Origin: Odontocerum albicorne
Taxonomy: Eukaryota > Arthropoda > Insecta > Trichoptera > Odontoceridae
Reading direction: 5' to 3'
DNA length: 64,000 nt
Assembly (NCBI GenBank): GCA_949825065.1
Contig: OX463859.1
Location: forward strand, 13,716,452-13,780,451
Under the pieces are notes generated by a model. The model worked only from the letters and a program-made list of their open reading frames with translations, ran no database searches and was not told where the DNA came from. Positions within the stretch are counted from its first letter, which is position 1. Each line of letters opens with the position of its first letter. Below, piece by piece: positions 11,037 through 22,224 of the stretch. The position numbers and the translations under genes are program-made.

Positions 11037-11439
11037 TAAATTTTTTTTTTAACTTTCAATCAATTTTGCGCAGGTTTTTTAGCGTATTATAATTCTAGAA
11101 CATTTTAATCATTATAAAACAATCTAAGAAGTGTGAAATATCTCAAAAATAAATCGATATGTTTTTAAATTTTATCATCATATTTTATTCAATTACTAAA
11201 CATAGTTATTTAAAAAAAAATCTAATTGAAATTTTTGATTCTGATATGTTAAAAAAGACCTATAGCTGGTATTGAATATTGACAGCCAATGACATATTAT
11301 CATGTATGTACGAATAAACAGATGTACATAAAACGGACCAATCAAATTCATTGTCAACTGCGTATTTCCAATCGGAAGACAATGGTGGAATAAATTAAAT
11401 GTTTTTTTGAGAACATAGTCAGACCCTGTGTGAACAATA
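11037..11439. other. Unclassified AT-rich stretch
   Basis: No gene or repeat family is recognised. Confidence 0.3.
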
Positions 11440-11765
11440 GAGGGCCAATTAACTAACAGATGTATCCTGAATGATAATTAACAACCGTTTTGGAAATTTA
11501 ATAATGTCTGAGTGTATAATCTTAAGGCAAGATGAACCATCCGGACTGTAATGGGTTAAATGCTGAGATAGGGGTGCAGCATTGATTGATATTATAATGT
11601 TTATAATAAAAAGACAATTATTAACAAACTCTCGATTCGAACCCAATTATAAATTTTAAAGGATTGTATTTAAGTGCTTTTTAAAGCTGCAGACGTCGTC
11701 CATATATCTGACACTAGGAGGTAGGCCATTTCACGCCACAGGATCAGCAATATTATGCTGTTTTA
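11440..11765 (-). mobile_element. LINE-E relic, 3' part
   Basis: It shares with 29200-29400 the blocks AAGTGCTTTTTAAAGCTGCA, CTAGGAGG(T/C)AG(G/A)CCATT and the GATTCGAACCCA tail followed by a short AATAATAA-like end. No frame survives. Confidence 0.5.
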
Positions 11766-11828
11766 TTTGATTGCTTGAATAATTTAGAACATTATTTTAA
11801 TATGATGTAGTATTAATACCATAACGAG

Positions 11829-12035
11829 AACTTCAATGACGTAGTTGGTAAGATATTTGGCTTCCACTCGGGTGTTGCTACTTCAATTACGGTTACTACT
11901 CATTTTTTTTTCAAACAGAATCCCATTCTGGTTACACTTAAAGCCTCTTGAACATCTTTCTGGTTGGTTGCAATATATTGTCATATGACAATTAGTTCGC
12001 CAGGTTGTATTGTAGGTATACAACGAAAAAGTTAT
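11829..12035 (+). mobile_element. SINE-1, near full length
   Basis: The head GACGTAGTTGGTAAGATATT corresponds to box A; the box B region is degraded. Then come CTTAAAGCCTCTTGAACATC, TTGGTTGCAATATATTG and the TATACAACGAAAAAG tail. LINE-F sequence in the opposite orientation begins about 25 bases later. Confidence 0.65.
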
Positions 12036-12060
12036 ATTATATTTAAGTTTAAAATTTTAT

Positions 12061-12525
12061 CATATTTATTTATTTAACACTTTTATTGCAAATAGAATTT
12101 GGCTGGCTTATTGAAAGGTGATAATCTCTTCCAACCAACCAGACAAAAGCAAATGCAGCAAGTCGCATGGTCGCAAAAAACATTCAAATGACTATCCATC
12201 CCCACGAAATCCATGAATACAAGCCCACAAACCTCACAAAGACGGACAATCACCCGAACATTCCTTTTCATATAAAGTGAGGTATCATCAATCCAAGGAA
12301 AAGGAAGGGATGGTGGAGAGGGAATGAAAAAAATCAGGAATGAAACACGTTATATTACTGACTAGAAATTAAAAGTTTTTTCAGTCGCTTCTTAAAGCAT
12401 GCCAACATTGGTTTGTAACTAATTTGAGAGTCTCACTGCATGGACAGTAACGGACGACGTAAAAAAAGAAGAGCGGGGAACTGTAAAGGCCAATAAACAA
12501 TCTCTGTTTGAGCGTAGTATCTTCC
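12061..12525 (-). mobile_element. LINE-F, best 3' copy
   Basis: On the minus strand it encodes FKKRLKKLLIS, the usual last residues of a CR1-like LINE protein. About 200 bases later comes the 3' tail TTGGTTGGAAGAGATTATC...CAATAAGCC...AAATAAATAAATA. The tail is alignable with that of SINE-1 along roughly 80 bases. In the same strand a small frame holds CEVCGLVFMDF, which I cannot assign. Confidence 0.6.
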
Positions 12526-12819
12526 ACCTAGAACGAATTAAATATTTATTTAGCAGTTTCAAAGCAAATACATCTTGTGAATTTATTATTGTAAGGTAAT
12601 TACTTCCGATTAACTAGCGTTTGTTTCATATTTAATTTTGCTATCCATGATAACAATATTGGAAGAAAAAAAAAAGAATTAATTAAATAAAAATTGGGAG
12701 TTAAGGACGAGGAATATTTAAAAAAAAAAAGAATGCTTTTTTTAGTTATTTCTTAAATATTCATAAAGATGCAGCTCATTTGATTGAGAGCCAAGAAAAT
12801 CATTCTATTTTTATATTTA

Positions 12820-13365
12820 AATTTATTAGAACTCCTAATGAAATTTGTATATTTACATTATATCAGAACTCCTAATGAAATGTTTATATTTACATTATAC
12901 GAGTATTAGAACTCCTTATGAAATTTTTACATTTACATTATATTAGAACTCCTAATGAAATTTTTATTTTTACATTATATTAAAACTCCTAATGAAATTT
13001 TTATTTTTACATTATATTAAAACTCCTAATGAAATTTTTATTTTTACATTATATTAAAACTCCTAATGAAATTTTTATTTTTACATTTTATTAAAACTCC
13101 TAATGAAATTTTTATTTTTACATTATATTAAAACTCCTAATGAAATGTTTATTTTTACATTATATTAAAACTCCTAATGAAATTTTTATTTTTACATTAT
13201 ATTAAAACTCCTAATGAAATTTTTATTTTTACATTATATTAAAACTCCTAATGAAATTTTTATTTTTATATTATATTAAAACTCCTAATGAAATTTTTAT
13301 TTTTACATTATATTAAAACTCCTAATGAAATTTTTGTATTTACATTATATGAGAACTTCTGATGA
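12820..13365. repeat. 37-bp minisatellite, about 14 units
   Basis: The unit is ACTCCTAATGAAATTTTTAT plus TTTTACATTATATTAAA, 37 bp. Central units (about 12960-13320) are nearly identical while those at both edges differ and vary slightly in length. One edge unit holds TACGAGTA (12898-12905) where its sisters have plain TA. The array is not coding. Confidence 0.9.
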
Positions 13366-14219
13366 AATTTATCTTAAATATTGGCTGGATTAGTGTTTCG
13401 TTTAAATTGTTTTAGTTTTAAACTTAACTACATTATGTTTGGTGTATTATTTTACAAACAAGTTTAAATAACTTGATATCAAAATGAAATTATCGTATAA
13501 ACACATCATGGTTAGTTCCTTATTTAATTCGTGAGAATGAGCAAACTGCAATTAAAAATGGAGTAGCAATTTATTATTTCCTTTTGTGAATTCTACGAAC
13601 CCACAACGGTAGGAAGTCAAAAAGCGTTATCAAAATTGGATTTCTTTAAAAACCAATTAAGATTTTTTCTGACTTCATTTGTTTAAGATCAAAGCCCACA
13701 GCCCTGTTAGAGTAAGAATATTGGGCGTTTCCAAACATACCGGCTATTTATATCTCATTAATGTAAAAGACCGAAAATTAAATGGATCCACTTCTAGTTC
13801 TATCGTAAAGAATTTAAATTGTCCCGACTCCGCCCCTGGCCTTAGGGTGAATATTTTTTAACTAATGTATCGAAACTACAAGCTAACAATTTTCACATAG
13901 GAATAAATATTAAAATGGGTGTCACCGTACATAAAATATGTCATCGAAGATTGAGAAATAGTGACTAAATAGATGAGAACGAATTCATTTTATTGCACTT
14001 GTAAACTGATTCCCAAAACGTGGTACGTTAGTTTTTAACAACTCAGTTGAATAAGTCGCGCATTCGTATGATACCCCTTAATACACCCAGATTTGTATAA
14101 TGATGTATGAAAGAGCGCGGCCGAGAGACAAAAATAACTTCAGCCCCACTTATAAAAGCATTCGAGTTAAAAATCACATAATTTCATGCTGTTGTGTTTT
14201 TAGTCTATTCCAGTGACTT
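13366..14219. other. Unclassified stretch
   Basis: No gene is recognised. A 60-codon frame at 13679-13861 resembles nothing known and starts in the middle of AT-rich sequence. Confidence 0.3.
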
Positions 14220-14960
14220 TTTTGACATGCTTTTTAGATCAAATAGTAGCTTTTAGAATAAAACTTATTGAGATTAGTGTGCTTAGTGCACCATCTCAAT
14301 AAAATTAGTTTGCTTTTAGAATTAAATATTGACATTTTTGTCACAGTGGTGATTTTAGGGTACTCAAAGCTCAAACGTGCCAAAAATGTCCTTTTGACAC
14401 GTTTGAGCTTTGAGTACCAAAAACTGGCCAATTGACAATTTTGTGCTTGTTCGTATAAAAAGTGGCATTTTTAACACATTAGTACTTTAAAAGCATAAAA
14501 CTAGGCATTTTTGACATTTATTTGCTTAAATGGCCAAAACTTGTTTTTCAAACAACTTTGTGCTTTAAGAGCCATATTGAGACATTTTAGATTTTTTGCA
14601 TATTAAGAACCAAAAGTGGCAAATTCGCAACATGAAAACATATTTTTTTTAAACTTTTGTGCTTTTAGGACCATTAATTGATAAATTGAAAATATTATGC
14701 TAATACGACAACAATTTGCATTTTGCCACACATGTACTTAACACTAGGCATTTTAACAGTATGGAGTTTTAATGATCAAAATGTGGTTTTTGAAAGTTTT
14801 GTGTTGTTGGAACCAAATAGTAACATTTTGAACTTTTCATTAAACTCTTAACGAAAGAAGATCACATTTAATATGATTTTTGGTATTTTTTGCAGCTATT
14901 TAAATTTTAAACATCAAAAATTGTCTGTAGTAAATTGAAATTGCCCATCATCTGAGAACG
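14220..14960. repeat. Degenerate repeat region with hairpins
   Basis: Phrases such as TTTTGACATTT, TTTGTGCTTTTAG and (A/T)GGCCAAAA recur every 50-80 bases, suggesting a worn tandem array. It contains a 10-bp hairpin near 14267-14300 (TTATTGAGAT arms) and a stronger one at 14359-14418. Confidence 0.45.
14359..14418. repeat. Perfect 21-bp hairpin
   Basis: The arms 14359-14379 and 14398-14418 (core ACTCAAAGCTCAAACGTG) are exact inverted copies around an 18-base loop. The size is pre-miRNA-like, but a template-switch inverted duplication explains it as well. Confidence 0.85.
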
Positions 14961-15429
14961 TAGTTTCCCTTATCATTGGTCCTTAGAGTTAACTCTATCA
15001 TTACAGTATTTTGCTGATATGCAATATATTGCACATACATTAACCTGCACACACAGCGTTAAGCATCTAAAATATGGCGCGGAATCATCCTTCATCGCGA
15101 GAGATTATTATTTACCAATAATCCACTTCTATATTTTTTTCCAATTCCTCATGAGAGCAATGTGAGTTTGCCAGATAACTGGTGACTGGGAATAGGTCTT
15201 CAGTGATTCTAACGTGCTAATCCAAGGATTCGAACTGCCGCAGAGATTGTGGTGAACTCTTAATAGTCTTAGTTGAGGCCGTGTTTGCGGTGTATATACC
15301 ATGCATATGTAGAGTTTCATTGATTCTCGATTATGGCCATGTGGTATGGTCCAGTCTGTCGTTCGCCTCATGGAAGGGTGTCCCATATATTCATTCCTGG
15401 TAAGACTGGAAAAGATCAACTGAGCTATT

Positions 15430-15800
<371 letters not shown>

Positions 15801-16019
15801 ATATGAGAGGGAAACTATATGAGAGATGAAGAATATCAAAAAATTCAAAAAAAAAATTTATCTCAAGTATTTCGAAAATAAGAAAATTTAATTATACACA
15901 TATATTCGTATGAATTTGTTGTAGGTGGTTAAAATACATAAATAGCTTGCATGCTATCATTTATAAAAATGAAGAAATTATGGTTACAGATCCTTTGTCT
16001 GGCACAAACCCTTATCATT

Positions 16020-16150
16020 TAACATCCCAAGCGCCACGTCATTTGTGGGTAAATCGTTTAGCCGGCTCCTCGCGCCTAACCTCGGGGGCCGGGTTCAAAT
16101 CCTAGATGGACCCTAATTATACCCCCAACCCGTCATCAGAGGTATAAGTT
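16020..16150 (+). mobile_element. Possible tRNA-related SINE
   Basis: TTTAGCCGGCTCCTCGCGCC could be a box A and GGGTTCAAATCC a box B, about 30 bases apart, in an otherwise AT-rich area. A weakly similar GGGTTGAATCC block is at about 22935. There is no cloverleaf good enough for a real tRNA. Confidence 0.35.
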
Positions 16151-16343
16151 ATGGCAGAGAGAAAGAGGATTCATGAAGGTATATTAGCTGAGGTGAAAAC
16201 AATCGGAGGAAGGTGAGAATGTTGAATATACTTCAATTTTGGTAAGTATTAAATATTTATTAACACAGGGATAGTTCAATCAATTGCCAGAAAAATAATA
16301 ATTTATTCAGATTTATTGTTAAATGAAGAAGATATTATAATAA

Positions 16344-16405
16344 TATCCTAGTATCCTAACGTATGAATATACATGGATTTATTCATACGTTAGTATACTA
16401 GGATA
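16344..16405. repeat. 26-bp hairpin, one mismatch
   Basis: The arms 16344-16369 and 16380-16405 (core CTAACGTATGAATA) are inverted copies with one difference and a 10-base loop. Confidence 0.85.
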
Positions 16406-16604
16406 AAATAAGGTACGTATATTTTGGAAGAGTTGCACAGGGCGTGTTGGTAATTTTTTTTTAGGATTACTATATTCAAATCGATAAATGATTTGTCTTT
16501 TTTTATCTAACAATTCTGTCTTCCATACTTTTATTTTCTTTGCATAAAGTTTTATATTATATAAATCTTTCGTCCAACACAGGAAATAAACTTATTAAAC
16601 AATT

Positions 16605-16690
16605 TGCTAGTTGGTTGGAAGATATTGATTGCCATTAGGGAATAAACCCATCAAATTGTAAATTTAAGTGTTTAAATAAATAATTAATCT
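16605..16690 (+). mobile_element. LINE-F 3' tail fragment
   Basis: AGTTGGTTGGAAGATATTG, GGGAATAAACCCATCAAATTG and GTGTTTAAATAAATAATT follow the LINE-F rather than the SINE-1 version of the shared tail. Confidence 0.5.
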
Positions 16691-16936
16691 TGAATATTAA
16701 ATAATAAATTATGTTGTTATTTTACTCATTCCATTTATCATCGGAACACGGGTTTCTACCTCTTACCTTGAGGCTCTCTTCAGGCAGAATGATAGTTCTT
16801 AGGGGTTCATTTTACAGTCGAGCTGAGTGAACCGCAAATAAAGATGTGTAAAATAAAGTGATATGTGTTGTTATGTAAAGAAATCGTTCATCACCATTAG
16901 TTATAGTATTGTTTTATACCTTCGTTGTATGAAGCA

Positions 16937-17303
16937 CTATGTGACGTGTTTATTACCGTGGCAATCTCTCCTAATCAATCAGTAAGGTATTTGACAAAGC
17001 ATAAATGAAAACCTGATTGCATCCCTTTTATATTTATCTCTATCGGTTATGTTTTTTTTTGACATCACTGAGGATGATGGCTGTACTACCTTCAAAACGT
17101 TAGTCTTTGTTAACCAGACAACTGAGCATGGCAGCTATTCCTAAAAACATTCGAAACTTGTGGAAATAAGTCGTTAAAATCTTTGAATATATCTGTGCAC
17201 TGCAACCTTTCCAAAAAAATCTGGTAAACAATGGGAATCGAGCCCGTAATCCCCAAGTGGGAAGACAGGTGGTCTTACCAATCAGGTTACGGAGTTTGTC
17301 TGT
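16937..17303 (-). mobile_element. SINE-1 interrupted by an insertion
   Basis: The tail half (16937-17045) and head half (17215-17303, with GGGAATCGAGCCCG and TCTTACCAATCAGGTTACGG) are parts of one minus-strand SINE-1. About 170 bases of other sequence separate them, including a PLE-like end. Confidence 0.65.
17050..17214 (+). mobile_element. PLE-like fragment inside SINE-1
   Basis: CACTGAGGATGATGG...CTTCAAAACGTTAG has the CTGANGA-stem-(G/C)AAA layout found at the ends of the other PLE copies here (N is G in this copy). The rest of the insertion is unassigned. Confidence 0.4.
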
Positions 17304-17314
17304 TTGCATGCAAT

Positions 17315-17400
17315 TTTTTTTTTATATTAATAACATATTTGGTAAGAAAACGGCAGAAAACTCACCAAGCAATGACAAATACAAAGAACCCTTGTAGATC
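17315..17400 (-). mobile_element. Rep-E fragment
   Basis: The reverse complement of CATATTTGGTAAGAAAAC matches the TTTTCTTACCAAATATG block of the copies at 46840-47100 and 60255-60535. Confidence 0.4.
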
Positions 17401-17549
17401 TTCTCATAAGTGATAGTAATATATTTGGCTATGGGTATAGTATAGTGCATGTGTAAAGTGTTTATATGCTATCATAAATTTTAATAAGATATCCCAAAAA
17501 GCGTTGTCTTAAAGTGCTTCCTAAAGCTGCATATACCACACATATCTCT

Positions 17550-17790
17550 AATACCTACCGATCGTCTTGGAAGTTTAATCTCTTTGCCCATCGGAACTTT
17601 GCGTTTGATCTCTCAAGACTATGGGCTTGCTGAAATGCAACGGCTTACACACAATACACCAATACACGCAGATGCGTCTTCCATCCACAAGATGGGGAAC
17701 TATCATACTCGATCACGAAAGATAGTCGATCGTATCGTTGCCATGTAAGGTAGCCACCAAGTTCGTAATGCGTACAAAGCGCCTCTGGGT
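17550..17790 (-). mobile_element. Dispersed LINE relic (LINE-D-like), copy 1
   Basis: This block aligns with 61155-61400 through ATCGGA(A/G)CTTTG(C/A)GTTTGAT, CAATACACGCA(G/C)ATGCGTC and GATCACGA. In the second copy the minus strand reads FKYLGANLVSYKD, a LINE reverse transcriptase block. Confidence 0.45.
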
Positions 17791-18064
17791 TGAATTTTAA
17801 AGTAAATAATACATCAGGATGTCAAGATGGTTTAATAACACTTTTGACAGCTTAAGTATTGATAATACTAGAGTAAGTTTAACGCTGGGCCAGGGAACGA
17901 ATTAACTTAGGGAAAATGTCAGAAAATGATGTGTACAATTAGTTTAGGATGTTTGACGATACAAAAAAGATTAAGATCTTCCGTGTTGATAATGACGTTT
18001 CAGAATATTTTTGAGGTAATGAAAATATTACTTTTTTCTTGTAAAAACAACTTAAATATATTCT

Positions 18065-18281
18065 TATTCTTTCCTTTACCTTATCCCATCCATTTGGGGT
18101 CGGCTCCTATTACCTTTTTCTTCCATCTCTGTCGATTTCGCCAATTACTCGGATATCGTTCGAGTCTCGTCATGCCTTTCTCCACTTTATTAAAGAGGCT
18201 CTTCTTGGGTTTCTTTCTGCGTCAATTTGACTGTATTTAGCGTAGAGCATTTATCGCGCCATTGCACGTGCCCATACTATG
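18065..18281 (-). pseudogene. LINE-B C-terminal relic, copy A
   Basis: Minus-strand fragments correspond to the final LINE-B blocks, with a tail ending GGATAAGGTAAAGG. It is cut on its 5' side by the SINE-1 tail at 18282. Confidence 0.6.
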
Positions 18282-18387
18282 GTTTTCACTTAAGGCCTCG
18301 TTCATATCCTTTCTGGTTCGAATGGTTCGAAGATATTTCCACGTGGAAATACGTCTCTAGGTTGAACTGTATACAACGAAAGTATTA
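18282..18387 (+). mobile_element. SINE-1 tail between two LINE-B copies
   Basis: TTTTCACTTAAGGCCTCGTT, GGTTCGAAGATATTTCCACG and TATACAACGAAAGTA are the SINE-1 body and tail. Its 3' end abuts the 3' end of LINE-B copy B tail to tail, the same junction type as at 33746. Confidence 0.7.
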
Positions 18388-19225
18388 TCTTCTTTTTCCT
18401 TGCTTTATCCCATCCATCTGGGATCGGCTTGAACCTTTTTCCTCCATCTCTCTCGATCTCGCTAATCATTTCGTGATAGTCTGAATCTCGCCATATCCTC
18501 CTCCACTTTTTATGTAGGCTTTCTTAGGTCTCCCTCTTCGTTTATTTGAAATTTATCAATTCGTAGCTGATTTTAGCGTAAACCCTTCATCTCACTGTTG
18601 CACATGCCTATACTAGCGTAGTCGTGACTCCCTGGCTTTATTTAGCGTAAACTCGACATCTCACCGTTGCACATGCCTATACTACTCATGGTTCCCTGAC
18701 TTTATTTACTATTGATGCTACTTGAATTGTTCCACTTATTCGTTCATTTAGGAACTTATCCAATCTAATGACGCCCAGTGACCATAGTAACATACGCATA
18801 TCCGCGATATGAAGCAATTATTCCTCTTTTTTTTCTTTAAAGGCCTACACTCGGCTCCTTGTAATATGACGAGTATGATCACTGTCTTTAAGATCTTGCT
18901 CTAAAGGTTTATTGTAGCATTTTGTCACACATAACCCCCGTCGTTTCTCTCTATTTGTTCCAGTCAATTTTTATTCTGTAGTTTACATCCTGGAGCACCT
19001 CCCCAACTGTTTAAATGATTGAGCTAAGATATTTGAATAAATGTGTCCTTAGTAGGTTTTCGGATTGGAGTTTGGTCCTTCCAATTTTCGTATATGTGGT
19101 GCCTAGCATACGTTTAATCTTGGGTTTTGCTCATTTTTAAACCAATTTTCCGCCAACATTTATCTACAGTTTTCAGTTGTTCTTAGATTATTCCAATTGT
19201 TTCATCATGTGTAACAATATCGTCT
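18388..19225 (-). pseudogene. LINE-B relic, copy B
   Basis: On the minus strand, broken frames give RGRPKKAYIK and SREMEEKGSSRSQMDG at the 3' end, then an ALKKK-like block. Near 19200 an ADDIVTHDE-like reverse transcriptase motif C region remains. A local duplication near 18573-18690 repeats a TTAGCGTAAAC...GTTGCACATGCCTATACTA segment twice. LINE-A sequence follows directly at 19225. Confidence 0.65.
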
Positions 19226-19510
19226 GCTAACATCTACGTTTTAATTCCATACACTAAACTTAATACTAAAATACTTTTATGGACTATCATCTTGACAGAT
19301 TTTGACACTGTCCGATTCGGGTACATATGTTATGTTTTAGTGCCCCATTAACTTTGTTTCCCATCACTATTTGCCGTTCAATATCCCTCGTAACTCTTCC
19401 ACTATATGACAAAATACTATCTTAATACTCGTAGCAGCAAATTCTTCCACTTGCTCTAATCTTTCATTATTCATCCATATATCGCATTTACATTTCACGC
19501 TTTTCAATCA
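19225..19510 (-). pseudogene. LINE-A fragment
   Basis: The minus strand carries the QVEEF...IVFC and NGKQ... blocks equivalent to QVEEFCYLSSILSDDG at 57603-57800. A TACTCGTA motif at 19426-19433 replaces the TA found at the same point of the 57.7 kb copy. Confidence 0.65.
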
Positions 19511-19805
19511 CCATATTGAGAGGATACTAGATAACAAAGCAACAGTTTAAAAAGATACACATCAATAATTATAAAATATATTCCGTTCTCCTCTCATGTT
19601 TTATTTTTATGGTCAGATACCGTCGACAGATTAACTAGGAATTCTTGATTTAGGTCTATCAGATTATCACACGTGTCAATTACTCATATATAGTATACTG
19701 TCATCACTAAATAGAATATTGTAAAAATGATATTTTTAAATTTATTTTTGAAGAGCAAAGAAACAATAAAATGTGCCATAAACAAAAAGTACCCACACTT
19801 TAATG

Positions 19806-20314
19806 CAGGCATGGTCAACCTGTGCTGTGTTGTTTTTGTGTGGCCCGTTGTGTTGTTTTTGTGTGGCCCGCAAGCTGGTTTTTTATAAATCATGAAATGA
19901 ATAGCAATAAGAAATAATTGTTTGATAATAGCGACACACTAGATTTCCGACAAGACTTTTTTTAAATGTATCCGAAAATGAAAGTATTGTAATATTACAC
20001 AGACAAAAATTAAAAAAAGAAATACAACATAGGTACATTTTATTTTTTATGTGTAATAAGTTTATTATTTAAGTAGTAACGGAATTTATTTATTATTTAA
20101 GTAGTTATGTAATATGACACTTATACAATTAATTTTTATGATTATCAATAGTAATTGAAAGCGTGTGGTAACGTTGGATTTTGGAACACGTTACATAGTT
20201 TTCAGGTATCTAATATTTGATATGTCTATGAATTAAAAAAAATATATGTGCATTCCGCGAGCATTTACTTAACATGGGCTTTAGCTCGTTGCCCAAAAAG
20301 GTTGGCCTCTCCAG
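19806..20314. mobile_element. Non-autonomous hAT-like element
   Basis: The direct repeat CTTTAATG lies at 19798-19805 and 20315-20322, an exact 8-bp target duplication as made by hAT transposases. The ends are CAGGCATGGTCAACCT and, reversed, CTGGAGAGGCCAACCT, which match at 11 of 16 positions and fit the usual CAG-type hAT termini. The 509-bp interior has no transposase. Near the left end a 22-base GTTTTTGTGTGGCCCG-containing unit is present twice (19826-19847, 19849-19870). Confidence 0.85.
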
Positions 20315-20318
20315 CTTT

Positions 20319-20354
20319 AATGGGTATATGATGCTAATGCATCATATACCCATT
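20319..20354. repeat. Perfect 16-bp hairpin beside the hAT element
   Basis: AATGGGTATATGATGC and its exact reverse complement surround a 4-base loop. The left arm overlaps the right target duplication of the hAT element. Confidence 0.85.
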
Positions 20355-21125
20355 ATATTAAATTTTTAATATTAATATATTAAAAATTCTGCAAATTAAC
20401 TACTTGTGGATGATAACATTTTCATTATTATACTATTTCTCAATGTTTAACTGGAATGACTTCTTTGCAACTTTTAGAGGTAATTATGAATACAAATTCA
20501 ATTAGATATGAGGTTTTCTTTTAATTTTCACCTTCGAGATATAAAAAAAGGTGTGTTTAGAATATTTCCATCAAACGGAATATCAAAATGTATATTAACT
20601 GGACTTTGTATGTATTTTTTTCTTTGCATTACGATTGCTCCTTAAGTAAACACTTTTTTTCTACAATAGTTTCACCATTATTTATAGATATTAGATATTT
20701 ATATTTTTTTTATTAAAATTAAAACAAATATTATTTTATTTTGTTAAATCTATCATGGATTAAAACAGTTTATCGTATCCAAGATGAAGAAGTTGGTTAA
20801 AAGAAATGGTTGCAGTTGCACAGCAATAATCCTGCCAGATGTACCATGCTTAACCATTTACTTAACCAGCACTTTACCTTAATAAAAAAACACACTAAAA
20901 TATCTCAGATATATGGTTCTAGTAGTGATATAAACAAAAGTTTTGCTCAAGTTTTTATTTAATCCCATTGAATTAAAACATACACTCGTATTCTAAAACG
21001 TTTGAATCCAAATTTATTATATTTTAAAACTCTTTCATACACAAAAAATAGGTAATATACATGAATAGTTTTGATAAAAAAAACTGGAAAATTGTACAAT
21101 GACGTTCATGTCCCAGTTTTTAAGA
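20355..21125. other. Unclassified AT-rich stretch
   Basis: No gene or known repeat. A second AT-only inverted repeat (TTTTTAATATTAATATATTAAAAA) sits at about 20365-20390. Confidence 0.35.
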
Positions 21126-21129
21126 TGTT

Positions 21130-21315
21130 TATCATTGGATCCGGTTTTGCAAGTTCGATTCAAATTGAGGCCCGTTTTAAACAAAAAAGAAGGGTACAGT
21201 ATAATATTTGCTTCAGATCTCTTAACCGTATTTCTGGTTGGTTGGAAGAGATTACAAAATGCCAATATACCCGCTAAGTTATACTGTATACAACGAAAGT
21301 ATTGTATAATAAAAT
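21130..21315 (+). mobile_element. SINE-1 copy
   Basis: It starts at a worn box B (GCAAGTTCGATTC), continues with ATCTCTTAACCGTATTTCTG and TTGGTTGGAAGAGATTAC, and ends with TGTATACAACGAAAGTATTG. Confidence 0.65.
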
Positions 21316-21364
21316 ACAACATAACGCCACTTTGTAGTATTTGACACCATTAAGTTAATACTTT

Positions 21365-21545
21365 TAAAACATACATACCATCACGTCAATTTATTATAAG
21401 GGTAGGCGAAGAGAACAGAGTACCAGACTTACCTATCTTGACATACATTCTTCGCTTCAACTACATCCATACATTTTCTTATACAACTTCTACGATTTCT
21501 CTGACTTTCTATGTTTCCTTCTTTCCGAATTTGTTTACCTGGTTT
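21365..21545 (-). mobile_element. LINE-A 3' end
   Basis: ACATACATACCATCACG begins the reversed 3' UTR as in several LINE-A copies. Within it the minus strand keeps worn versions of the MRRCMDVEEAK block. Confidence 0.55.
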
Positions 21546-21660
21546 AATTTCATATTTATTACATATCGAAAGAATGTATTGTTCTAGGAATAACATATTT
21601 AACTATTTTAGGGTGCACTTAGTATTGTATTGCCAATAAATCAATAGCAAAATCTTCTAA

Positions 21661-22140
21661 AATGTACTAGTGTCGTATCATATGTTACCATTCTCTTGAA
21701 ATGTACTAGTGCCGTATCATATGTTACCATTCGCTTGAAATGTACTAGTGTCGTATCATATGTTACCATTATCTTGAAATGTACTAGTGTCGTATCATAT
21801 GTTACCATTCTCTTGAAATGTACTAGTGTCGTATCATATGTTACCATTATCTTGAAATGTACTAGTGTCGTATCATATGTTACCATTCTCTTGAAATGTA
21901 CTAGTGTCGTATCATATGTTACCATTCTCTTGAAATGTACTAGTGTCGTATCATATGTTACCATTCTCTTGAAATGTACTAGTGTCGTATCATATGTTAC
22001 CATTATCTTGAAATGTACTAGTGTCGTATCATATGTTACCACTCTCTTGAAATGTACTAGTGTCGTATCATATGTTACCATTCTCTTGAAATGTTCAGAA
22101 GCGAAGTCTGGACATTTCAAGATAATGGTAACATATGATA
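21661..22140. repeat. 39-bp minisatellite with an inverted last unit
   Basis: Eleven units of 39 bp (TGTACTAGTGTCGTATCATA plus TGTTACCATTCTCTTGAAA) run from 21661 to about 22089. Variants are mainly TTCTC versus TTATC in the last bases. After a 20-base spacer, 22111-22140 is the reverse complement of most of one unit. Because 39 is a multiple of three and units lack stops, both strands stay open for about 160 codons; I do not consider either coding. Confidence 0.93.
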
Positions 22141-22224
22141 GTTGTAAATTTGATCTTATAAAGTTTGATAGAGTAAGAAATTATTGACTAAATCATATTT
22201 ATTTGTTAGAGATAAATATTATAA

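Noticed and set aside
12820..13365. CRISPR array
   Set aside because: The repeats are contiguous with no unique spacers, in a eukaryotic repeat-rich setting; it is a minisatellite. The same applies to 21661-22089 and 62482-62665.
13679..13861. Small gene of 60 codons
   Set aside because: No homology, no splice or promoter context, and similar-length frames are expected by chance in this window.
16020..16150. A genuine tRNA gene
   Set aside because: Box A- and B-like strings are present but no full cloverleaf with paired acceptor arms could be drawn; the same holds for the SINE heads.
21641..22187. Two 160-codon repeat proteins in opposite strands
   Set aside because: Both come from the 39-bp minisatellite, whose unit length is a multiple of three and lacks stops; no flanking start context, domain or homology was recognised.
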